Positions 1 through 10,600 of a stretch of 64,000 nt of DNA are shown here, piece after piece. Each line of letters opens with the position of its first letter. The first letter of the stretch is position 1. Below the pieces are notes generated by a model. It did not search any database, was not told the DNA's origin, and was given only the letters and a program-made list of their open reading frames with translations. The DNA lies in the NCBI RefSeq assembly GCF_041381155.1, contig NC_091146.1, forward strand, positions 1,195,224 to 1,259,223. The letters are read 5' to 3'. The DNA comes from Argopecten irradians (taxonomy: Eukaryota > Mollusca > Bivalvia > Pectinida > Pectinidae). Both the position numbers and the translations under genes were made by a program.

Positions 1-518
1 GTTGACATCATTGGTAAGCTAAAGCTAGCTTGTGGAGATGTAGTAAAGTTTCTTCAAACAATGACATAGTGTACTCCAAACGCATACCCACGTGACCATG
101 TTCAACCAACATTATGAGACTCTAATTACACATTACATAGCTTAACACAAAGTACTGAAGTAAACCTGATTTAACACGTGTCTTACTCTCAATGTGGGGT
201 CAAGCAGAAAAGTCCTTGTAATTGAACTATCTTGGGACTTTCAGAATTTTGTCACATGATATTTGTATAGTGTCTGGGTGACCGTGACCTCATGAATATT
301 CATTAGCTACAGTAAAGTTAACATACCTACTACATAATGATGTGTGATTATAGAACATTGACATGTTAGTACTATTAGCGATGAAGTACTGGTACAAGTC
401 TTAAATGGTGCAGTTAGTGGTCAGAATTGCATGGTTATTAAAGAATAGATCTGATATATATCAACATTGATTCATCAGTATTCTTATAAATATTGGTTCA
501 TCAGTATTCTTATAAATA
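1..518. other. Unique AT-rich sequence, no gene seen
   Basis: I see no exon-like coding stretch and no homology to either gene of the window. The last part (about 464-518) holds two copies of a 26-bp unit containing 'ttcatcagtattcttataaa', which leads into the first tandem array. This is probably 5' flank or first intron of PSAT1, judging only from position. Confidence 0.5.
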
Positions 519-630
519 TTGGTTCTGTATCCATAGCGATATTGGTTCAGTATCCATAGCGATATTGGTTCAGTATCCATGGTGATATTGGTTCAGTATC
601 CATAGCAATATTGGTTCAGTATCCATATAA
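519..630. repeat. Minisatellite, ~24-bp unit, left segment
   Basis: About five copies of a unit built around 'atattggttcagtatccata' followed by a short 'gcg/gtg/gca' linker. The same family resumes at 1998, so this looks like the left end of one array interrupted by the 631-1997 segment. Confidence 0.85.
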
Positions 631-1997
631 AATATTTAAGGATTAAGGATGTATTCTTCTGAGGTTTCAGTCCCGTTGAAGTCTCGTTTCAACATAAATC
701 AAAGAAGTTATGCGATTTTCAAATATAATTTATCAGTATCTGTAGCAAGTTGCCAGATGCAAATTTTGTCAAAAAATTACATTTCTATTTTTAGTAGATT
801 TTTTTATACAGGGATTTTAAGAAATGGCCCATTTAGCGGCCATTTTGAAATTGTGTCTTTTTTCGCTTCAAGTAGAGCCACAGTTTTTCCATTTTTTACT
901 GAAATTGTTTTTACTAAAATCATCACTGCGCCAGCATTTTTAGCTGTATTTAGCTAATTTTTGCTGCAAATCGTTACTAGGTTCGTAGTAATTAAGATAT
1001 TGAGCATTAATATGTGAAACGATACACGTTTGTGAGTTTATTTTTACATTTAATGGTAATTTGGGCACTTTTATTTTTTACTTTAAAATACTGAAAAATA
1101 ACAAAAATTAAAATGGGGCAAAAAAGTAAGCACACGGACCCCCAATTTTTCTTCCTGATTTAGAAAGAACTACCGTTTCCCTATTGATATGCAAAATAAT
1201 AACAAAAGTTTAATACCAGAACCTTTCCTATAATGGGTTAAATTTGACAAAAATGGCTGAAAATGGTGCATTTTGTAGCTCAAAATTAAGGGGTAGGGGT
1301 AGCATATGTTGTTATTCTGAGAAAAAATATTAGTCTAATTGATCAAAACTGGTATATTTTTAAAGAAGACTACTAGAAAATGAATTCTACAAACATTCAT
1401 TCATATCAAACATCTCATTAGGAAATTATGGCTTTAATCGCTATCTCATATGGTCAAAACGGCAAAATTCCCATAAAATCCAACATTTTGTCAACTAGGT
1501 GTCTTCGAGTGACAAAAGCTCAAAAACGAGCACACGGACATATGTTTTTTCTTCCATTTTCTTTTATGGTACGAACTCCTTTTTCCAAAAATCTATATGA
1601 GAAAAAAAGTTTAATACAAGAAAATTTTGACTTCTCAGAGGTGTACACCCTTAACTTGAATAGATTTTTTATGTTATGGAGATATAACACAAAAATCTGA
1701 GTGTACTCTAAATAAACCGCGAAGCGGTTTATGATGAGAGTACACTCATATTTTTGTGTTCTATCTCCATAACATAAAAAAAAAAAATATTCAAATTAAT
1801 CCTTATAATTCAATTTACTAAAGATAATCTCTTCAATACTCAACATTTATTTTGGGACTCTTTTGTCTATGAAATCATTACGCCGTCATCAGAGCTAATC
1901 AGAAGCAACGTCACAAACGGCGACGCCATTTTTTCCTTTATTGGCTGATAAAGTAAATTTTCAAGCCAATGAAAATACTCGTAACAAGCAAAATTGA
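631..1997. mobile_element. Segment interrupting the minisatellite; possible non-autonomous element
   Basis: About 1.37 kb of unrelated, A/T-run-rich sequence separates two blocks of the same minisatellite, which is what an insertion would produce. The only open frames are short (102 and 90 codons), lysine/phenylalanine-rich and without recognisable domains, so I do not call genes. It contains two similar stretches around 'gcacacggac' (near 1130 and 1532) and a large inverted repeat (1651-1799). I could not define terminal inverted repeats or a target-site duplication, so an ordinary spacer is possible. Confidence 0.4.
1651..1799. repeat. Long inverted repeat with nested palindrome
   Basis: The arms at about 1651-1709 and 1737-1799 are close reverse complements: 'atgttatggaga' in the left arm answers 'tctccataacat' in the right, and 'gagtgtactct' answers 'agagtacactc'. 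The centre contains a second perfect palindrome, 'ataaaccgc-gaa-gcggtttat' (1712-1732). As RNA or single-stranded DNA this would fold into one ~60-bp stem with a short capped loop. Its nature (foldback element, MITE or head-to-head repeat junction) is not decided by the sequence. Confidence 0.8.
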
Positions 1998-2766
1998 ATT
2001 ATATAGCGATATTGGTTCAGTATCCATAGTTATATTGGTTCAGTATCCATATATATAGTTATATTGGTTCAGTATCCATAGTTATATTGGTTCAGTATCC
2101 ATAGTTATATTGGTTCAGTATCCATATATATAGTTATATTGGTTCAGTATCCATAGTGATATTGGTTCAGCCCATATAAAATATTTAGCGATATTGGTTC
2201 AGTATCCATAGTTATATTGGTTCAGTATCTATATATATATAGTTATATTGGTTCAGTATCCATAGTTATATTGGTTTAGTATCTATATATATATAGTTAT
2301 ATTGGTTCAGTATCCATAGTTATATTGGTTTAGTATCTATATATATATAGTTATATTGGTTCAGTATCCATAGTTATATTGGTTCAGTATCTATATATAT
2401 ATAGTTATATTGGTTCAGTATCCATAGTTATATTGGTTTAGTATCTATATATATATAGTTATATTGGTTCAGTATCCATAGTGATATTGGTTCACTATCT
2501 ATATATATATAGTGATATTGGTTTAGTATCTATATATATATAGTTATATTGGTTCAGTATCCATAGTGATATTGGTTCACTATCTATATATATATAGTGA
2601 TATTGGTTTAGTATCTATATATATATAGTTATATTGGTTCAGTATCCATAGTGATATTGGTTCAGTATTTATATATATATAGTTATATTGGTTCAGTATC
2701 CATAGTGATATTGGTTCAGTATTTATATATATATAGTTATATTGGTTCAGTATCTATAGTGATATC
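1998..2766. repeat. Minisatellite, 24-33-bp unit, right segment
   Basis: Same 'atattggttcagtatccata' core as at 519-630, here alternating with copies extended by (ta)n, giving a mixed short/long unit pattern. Roughly 25-30 copies, with small changes such as 'ttcag' to 'tttag' shared by neighbouring copies. Confidence 0.9.
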
Positions 2767-3411
2767 CGTTACCATGTTGATTTGTTTGTGATGTAGTTGA
2801 TTGTGCACCTAGTATTTCTATATAGACTACACAGAAAAGAAGTCAATCAGTACTTTTCCACAAGCTGTGCTGAGCGTGCAGGTTCTCTAGTTATTTATAG
2901 ACCAACTGAATAAAGGCAGCATATATGCGTCTTGGTCCTGTATAACTCTGTGTATATTTGTATAATAATACACATCCTACAGACTGTAGACGACGTCCAA
3001 TAGGTACAATATAGGTTACGGGAAATGCCCCACGCAGCAGACAGCTAGGTTAATCAAGTAAAGAATGTCTGCGGCCAGTCCAATGTCCAATCCAGGTGTG
3101 ATAAGGTGAATAGGCCCAGACAATGTTGGCCTGTGTAAACTACTGGTTCGCTATATAGCTACTAATCGTCCTGGTGTGGATTTAAAGTTTGACAGCTGGG
3201 GTAGCTATAGCTATAGGTCAGTATGTAATTATATATAAGGACAATATGAGATTATTTATATTGTCCCCACCATAGTAGACAGACTGTTACTGTGTTAGGC
3301 AGGTGTTATATAAGTCTATAGGATGACTTTGTAAGATATTTACAAATAGCAGAGAGATATAACATGTACACTGTACAGTATGTTATGCCACACTGACCCC
3401 ACTTGTGTACT
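2767..3411. other. Unique sequence between arrays, no gene seen
   Basis: I searched this stretch for the conserved PSAT N-terminal motif (asparagine-phenylalanine-glycine-proline-glycine-proline-alanine) in both strands by eye and did not find it. No other exon-like sequence was recognised. Confidence 0.5.
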
Positions 3412-6030
3412 TTAATAGTCAATGAAGTGTCCTAGTAAAACACCAATATGAAGTGTCCTTGTATAACACCGATATGAAGTGTCCTAGTATAACACCAATG
3501 TGAAGTGTCCTATTATAACACCAATATGAAGTGTCCTAGTATAACACCAATATGAAGTGTCCTAGTATAACAACAATATGAAGTGTCCTTGTATAACAAC
3601 AATATGAAGTGTCCTAGTATAACACCAATGTGAAGTGTCCTAGTATAACACCAATATGAAGTGTCCTAGTATAACACCAATGTGAAGTGTCCTATTATAA
3701 CACCAATATGAAGTGTCCTAGTATAACACCAATGTGAAGTGTCCTATTATAACACCAATATGAAGTGTCCTAGTATAACACCAATATGAAGTGTCCTAGT
3801 ATAACACCAATATGAAGTGTCCTAGTATAACACCAATATGAAGTGTCCTTGTATAACACCAATATGAAGTGTCCTAGTATAACACCAATATGAAGTGTCC
3901 TAGTATAACAACAATATGAAGTGTCCTAGTATAACACCAATATGAAGTGTCCTAGTATAACACCAATATGAAGTGTCCTAGTATAACACCGATATGAAGT
4001 GTCCTTGTATAACAACAATATGAAGTGTCCTAGTATAACACCAATGTGAAGTGTCCTAGTATAACAACAATATGAAGTGTCCTAGTATAACACCAATATG
4101 AAGTGTCCTAGTATAACACCAATGTGAAGTGTCCTAGTATAACACCAATATGAAGTGTCCTAGTATAACACCAATGTGAAGTGTCCTAGTATAACACCAA
4201 TATGAAGTGTCCTAGTATAACACCAATATGAAGTGTCCTAGTATAACACCAATGTGAAGTGTCCTAGTATAACACCAATATTGAAGTGTCCTAGTATAAC
4301 ACCAATGTGAAGTGTCCTAGTATAACACCAATATGAAGTGTCCTAGTATAACACCGATATGAAGTGTCCTTGTATAACAACAATATGAAGTGTCCTAGTA
4401 TAACACCAATGTGAAGTGTCCTAGTATAACAACAATATGAAGTGTCCTAGTATAACACACCAATATGAAGTGTCCTAGTATAACAACAATATGAAGTGTC
4501 CTAGTATAACACCAATGTGAAGTGTCCTAGTATAACAACAATATGAAGTGTCCTAGTATAACACCAATGTGAAGTGTCCTAGTATAACAACAATATGAAG
4601 TGTCCTAGTATAACAACAATATGAAGTGTCCTTGTATAACAACAATATGAAGTGTCCTAGTATAACACCAATGTGAAGTGTCCTAGTATAACACCAATAT
4701 GAAGTGTCCTTGTATAACAACAATATGAAGTGTCCTAGTATAACACCAATATGAAGTGTCCTAGTATAACAACAATATGAAGTGTCCTAGTATAACACCA
4801 ATATGAAGTGTCCTAGTATAACAACAATATGAAGTGTCCTAGTATAACACCAATGTGAAGTGTCCTAGTATAACAACAATATGAAGTGTCCTAGTATAAC
4901 ACCAATGTGAAGTGTCCTAGTATAACAACAATATGAAGTGTCCTAGTATAACAACAATATGAAGTGTCCTTGTATAACAACAATATGAAGTGTCCTAGTA
5001 TAACACCAATGTGAAGTGTCCTAGTATAACACCAATGTGAAGTGTCCTAGTATAACACCAATATGAAGTGTCCTAGTATAACAACAATATGAAGTGTCCT
5101 AGTATAACAACAATATGAAGTGTCCTAGTATAACACCAATGTGAAGTGTCCTAGTATAACACCAATATGAAGTGTCCTAGTATAACACCAATATGAAGTG
5201 TCCTTGTATAACACCAATATGAAGTTTCCTAGTATAACACCAATATGAAGTGTCCTAGTATAACACCAATATGAAGTGTCCTAGTATTACAACAATATGA
5301 AGTGTCCTAGTATAACACCAATGTGAAGTGTCCTATTATAACAACAATATGAAGTGTCCTAGTATAACACCAATGTGAAGTGTCCTATTATAACAACAAT
5401 ATGAAGTGTCCTTGTATAACACCAATATGAAGTGTCCTAGTATAACAACAATATGAAGTGTCCTAGTATAACACCAATATGAATAGTTAACCCATATGAA
5501 GTGTCCTAGTATAACACCAATATGAAGTAGTATAACACCAATATGAAGTGTCCTGAAGTGTCTATAACACCAATATGAAGTGTCCTTGTATAACACCAAT
5601 ATGAAGTGTCCTAGTATAACACCAATATGAAGTGTCCTATTATAACACCAATATGAAGTGTCCTAGTATAACAACAATATGAAGTGTCCTAGTATAACAC
5701 CAATATGAAGTGTCCTAGTATAACACCAATGTGAAGTGTCCTAGTATAACACCAATATGAAGTGTCCTTGTATAACACCAATATGAAGTGTCCTAGTATA
5801 ACACCAATATGAAGTGTCCTATTATAACACCAATATGAAGTGTCCTAGTATAACACCAATATGAAGTGTCCTTGTATAACACCAATATGAAGTGTCCTAG
5901 TATAACACCAATATGAAGTGTCCTAGTATAACACCAATATGAAGTGTCCTAGTATAACACCAATATGAAGTGTCCTAGTATAACACCAATATGAAGTGTC
6001 CTAGCTTATATAGTATAACCAATATGAAGA
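3412..6030. repeat. Minisatellite, 26-bp unit, ~100 copies
   Basis: The unit combines 'aatatgaagtgtcctagtat' and 'aacacc'. Recurrent variants are 'aacaac' for 'aacacc', 'tgtgaag' for 'tatgaag' and 'ccttgt' for 'cctagt', scattered in local patches. A few copies are disrupted near 5480-5570. The weak open frame on the - strand here is a by-product of the period. Confidence 0.95.
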
Positions 6031-6674
6031 GATCAAAGACTCCATGCTCACAATATAGAAATTGAAATGGACGTTAGACCAAGCAGTTTTAACTTAAAAG
6101 TACTAGGACCGAGGTGGCTATGGATATATGTACTAGGTAAAGGTCACCATGAACAGCTGATACCTCTAAATATAGAACTTAAAAAACTGTGTAAACTGTG
6201 TATGTGTGACTCACTCACTCTCTGTTGAAAAGTAATGGGGAATTTTGTCTGATCAAGTACAAGCTGTCACCAGAAATGTACATGATTCTGCTGTCACAAT
6301 ACAAGCTCGAATTATTTAGTACCGTGGCCTGGTTGTGTATAAAAAGTTGATGATGAAGTACTAGTATGGTATATTTTCTACTGTCAGGTCATGTTTAATT
6401 TGGGTCAGTAGGTCAGTAAATTATGAAATTTTGTAGTTGTGGTACAGTACATTCATTTAATAAATTACATATTTATTTTATCAAAATTGATACTTTTATC
6501 ATTCGATTAATATAAACATTACTGAAATCGTTTAAAAGAAAATTACAATATATGAAATGAACCAAGTTATGCTTGAATTAATGAAGCTGTTGCCCCCCTG
6601 AAGACTTGTTTGAGATCTCCTCAAACTAAAGCTGAAACACACAGTATAAAATGTCATGGGTGAAGGAATTAAAT
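6031..6674. other. Unique sequence between arrays, no gene seen
   Basis: AT-rich sequence without a recognisable exon, RNA gene or element. Confidence 0.5.
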
Positions 6675-7162
6675 AACAATGACAAGAGCAATGATTTTCA
6701 TAAACATTCCTAACTGTAAACATTGACAATAGCAATGATTTTCATAAACATTCCTAACTGTAAACAATGACAATAGCAATGATTTTCATAAACATTCCTA
6801 ACTGTAAACATTGACAATAGCAATGATTTTCATAAACATTCCTAACTGTAAACATTGACAATAGCAATGATTTTCATAAACATTCCTAACTGTAAACATT
6901 GACAATAGCAATGATTTTCATAAACATTCCTAACTGTAAACATTGACAATAACAATGATTTTCATAAACATTCCTAACTGTAAACATTGACAATAGCAAT
7001 GATTTTCATAAACATTCCTAACTGTAAACATTGACAATAGCAATGATTTTCATAAACATTCCTAACTGTAAACATTGACAATAGCAATGATTTTCATAAA
7101 CATTCCTAACTGTAAACATTGACAATAGCAATGATTTTCATAAACATTCCTAACTGTAAACA
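6675..7162. repeat. Minisatellite, 44-bp unit, ~11 copies
   Basis: The unit contains 'caatgattttcataaacatt' followed by 'cctaactgtaaaca'. Copies are nearly identical (occasional 'aacaat' for 'tagcaat'), which suggests recent expansion or homogenisation. Confidence 0.95.
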
Positions 7163-7563
7163 GATATTTGTTTTCCTGACATACCAAATGACCACTGCTT
7201 TCTGAGGCCCGGTTTGTTCTCTTTATTGAAAGGTGACCAGTTCTATCTTGTATTGGAAAGCGGTTTTGATTGGTTGGCAATTTGGTTTTAATTTGGAGGA
7301 AAAATGAATACTTAATTAAGACCTTTAAAAGATGGCCTCCCTTTAAACTGAAAGTAGCAGTGTCAATTAGGGCCCTCTGGTGGCCATGACCGATACTCAT
7401 TATTTTTAGTTTACAGATACCCGTGGGTCAGGACATCATGTTATGATTAAGGTCAGGTTTTGTCTAATTTTGTTTGAACCAACTGATATTTTTGAATGAT
7501 TTTACATAAATAATAATGCATTTATGTGTGGAAAATAAAACTCTGTTTTGATTTATTTTCTAG
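7163..7563 (+). other. Unique intron sequence upstream of the first visible PSAT1 exon
   Basis: No second gene is seen. The stretch ends in a T-rich tract and 'ctag' at 7560-7563, which serves as the splice acceptor of the exon beginning at 7564. Confidence 0.6.
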
Positions 7564-7624
7564 GTGTTAGAAAAGGCACAGCGTGAAATGTTGAACTACA
7601 ACAATACCGGCCAGTCTGTTATGG
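7564..7624 (+). CDS. PSAT1: PSAT1 exon, first one visible
   Basis: Begins in phase 0 after 'tag' and encodes 20 residues ([20 protein letters not shown]) plus one base of the next codon. This matches the helix after the family's N-terminal motif. The donor is 'gtaagt' at 7625. It has no start codon that fits the family, since the methionines are internal. Confidence 0.88.
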
Positions 7625-10600
7625 GTAAGTACATGTGTGTACAAAGTAGGTACATGTAAATACATGTGTGTGTACTGAGTAGGTCAGTACACATGTGTGT
7701 ACGGAGTAGGTACATGTAAATACATGTGTGTGTACTGAGTAGGTCAGTACACATGTTTGTATGGAGTAGGTAAGTAAACATGTATTTACGGAGTAGGTAA
7801 GTACACATGTGTGTACGGAGTAGGTAAGTACACATGTGTGTACGCAGTAGGTAAATACATGTGTGTACGCAGTAGGTAAGTAAACATGTGTGTTAAAAAT
7901 CTATTCTGCATGTTACAGAATCCAAAATGCTGTCATTATATTGTGAGCAAAATTTGTGTCATTTTTTCTGAAAATAAGATGTTGCCTGCATACTGACACA
8001 AAAACACGACATCAATCACTAGTGAATACACGAAATCTTATTTTATATGTCCTCAGAAATCAGTCACAGGTCTGGCGATTTCACGAAAATTATCAACGCA
8101 GCAGAAAAAGATGTTCGGGATATTTTGTAAGTATAGTATTGTTAATTGTATGTGTACAAAAGGAGATTGTTAAAATGCTTTGTTCAGAAGAAGCTTCTGA
8201 AGAGAAATACTTACTCAGTAATAACAATCAAATATGAAATGATCAAGGGAAATAACTCTTAACTTATACAGCATAATTCAATTTACTACACTGCTGTTTC
8301 TTAAATTGTTACAATTAAGTCCTTATATATCTTCTGTCATTATACTCATGAACTTCTACGCTGTCAGATAAATGTGTCATTATACTCATGAACTTCTACG
8401 CTGTCAGATAAATGTGTCATTATACTCATGAACTTCTACGCTGTCAGATAAATGTGTCATTATACTCATGAACTTCTACGCTGTCAGATAAATGTGTCAT
8501 TATACTCATGAACTTCTACGCTGTCAGATAAATGTGTCATTATACTCATGAACTTCTATGCTGTCAGATAAATGTGTCATTATACTCATGAACTTCTACG
8601 CTGTCAGATAAATGTGTCATTATACTCATGAACTTCTACGCTGTCAGATAAATGTGTCATTATACTCATGAACTTCTACGCTGTCAGATAAATGTGTCAT
8701 TATACTCATGAACTTCTATGCTGTCAGATAAATGTGTCATTATACTCATGAACTTCTACGCTGTCAGATAAATGTGTCATTATACTCATGAACTTCTACG
8801 CTGTCAGATAAATGTGTCATTATACTCATGAACTTCTACGCTGTCAGATAAATGTGTCATTATACTCATGAACTTCTATGCTGTCAGATAAATGTGTCAT
8901 TATACTCATGAACTTCTATGCTGTCAGATAAATGTGTCATTATACTCATGAACTGTGATGTTGTTTTTCCCTACAGGAATGTGCCCAGTAATTACAAGAT
9001 CATCTTCACACAGGGCGGGGGTACCGGTCAGTTTTCAGCTGTACCTCTCAATCTAATGGGTCTGAAGGAAGGACACTGTGCCGACTACATAGTGACCGGC
9101 AGCTGGTCCGCTAAGGCCGCAAAGGAAGCTGAGAAGTACGGCAAAGTCAACGTCGTCAACCCAAAAATGGACAAATACACAAGTAGGTCAAGTAAACAAG
9201 TAGGTCATATACACAAGTAGGTCATATACACAAGTAGGTCATATAGCCTTCAATTACTGATTACTGGTGATTACTTGAGAAAATGTAAATTGAATTACAA
9301 ACGGTTATGATTACACGATTATGGTTACCCCATGCCTGGTCTTTAGTCGTTATATCAGGGTGATCTGGCCTTTTATGTAAGTAACATACACTGCATTCTT
9401 CAGAGAACTCCAGTTTGCAAAGACAATACGTTTTTGGGAGTTTGCATTTTACTATGAAGAAAATAACACTGTGTTAACTGATATTTAAATTGGGAATTAT
9501 TTAGGAGATTATGTCGGTATTAAAGGCTGATAGGATCTAAAATTTGTCAGATTAATACGAGTCTATTATATAAGAATTAATGCTGTTTTTTTTTCTGAAA
9601 CGGCAGATGTCAAGTAATTAAAACGGAATTTTATTTTCAGCGATACCACATGAATCAACATTTAATCTGAATCCTGAAGCCTCTTATGTGTTCTACTGTG
9701 CGAATGAAACTATCCATGGTAAGTGATGGTATGTTCTTTGTCTATGTATAGACTCTAGGTATACAAATATTGTTCTCTCTTACCAAACCCTGTGTAACCC
9801 TGGTCAATACTAGCCGCAATATATTTCCCGGATAGTTAGAACTTCTCTTTAGCTTGATCGGTTGAGCATCAGACTAGTAATCCAGAGGTACCGAGTTTGA
9901 TCCCTGGCACCAGTGGTGACTAAATTCATTATAAATCCTGCACCCTGTTACATTGGCGTCCATGTAGGGACTTGGGAATGATACTTAATGATACCTGCGA
10001 AGGAATTGTTGTGACCCCTGGAAACTTTAGGACGAGTTCATTCCTAAAAGGGGAGTATATATGTAACCCTGGTCAATACTAGCCGCAATATACCGCTTGG
10101 CTAGAGAGAACTTCTCTTTAGCTCGATCGGTTGAGCGTCAGACTAGTACATATGTAATGGAGAGGTCCCGAGTTTGATCGCTGGCTGAGGCAGTGATTAA
10201 ATTCATTATAAACTTGCTAACTATCCATGGTAAGTTATTGGACCGTGATCTTCTTTGTACACATCCTTGGTATACAAATATTAGTCTCTCTTACCAAAGC
10301 ATTTCTTGATAATCTGTTGAGATAATATGATAGAGTTAAGTAAAATGTGACATTGATGTTGGTAGGTGTGTTAAGTAAAATGTGACATTGATGTTGGTAG
10401 GTGTGTTAAGTAAAATGTGACATTGATGTTGGTAGGTGTGTTAAGTAAAATGTGACATTGATGTTGGTAGGTGTGTTAAGTAAAATGTGACATTGATGTT
10501 GGTAGGTGTGTTAAGTAAAATGTGACATTGATTTGAGTGTTAAGAAAAGTGACATGATGTTGGTAGGTGTGTTAAGTAAAATGTGACATTGATGTTGGTA

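Noticed and set aside
649..957. 102-codon frame as the missing N-terminus of PSAT1 or another gene
   Set aside because: No PSAT N-terminal motif, no splice connection to 7564, and a composition typical of AT-rich noncoding sequence.
8333..8954. CRISPR-like regular repeats
   Set aside because: Direct head-to-tail copies without unique spacers, no cas genes, and a clearly eukaryotic intron context.
9849..9913. A tRNA gene
   Set aside because: A and B boxes are present, but the anticodon stem mispairs and the sequence is embedded in a longer repeated body, as in a tRNA-derived SINE.
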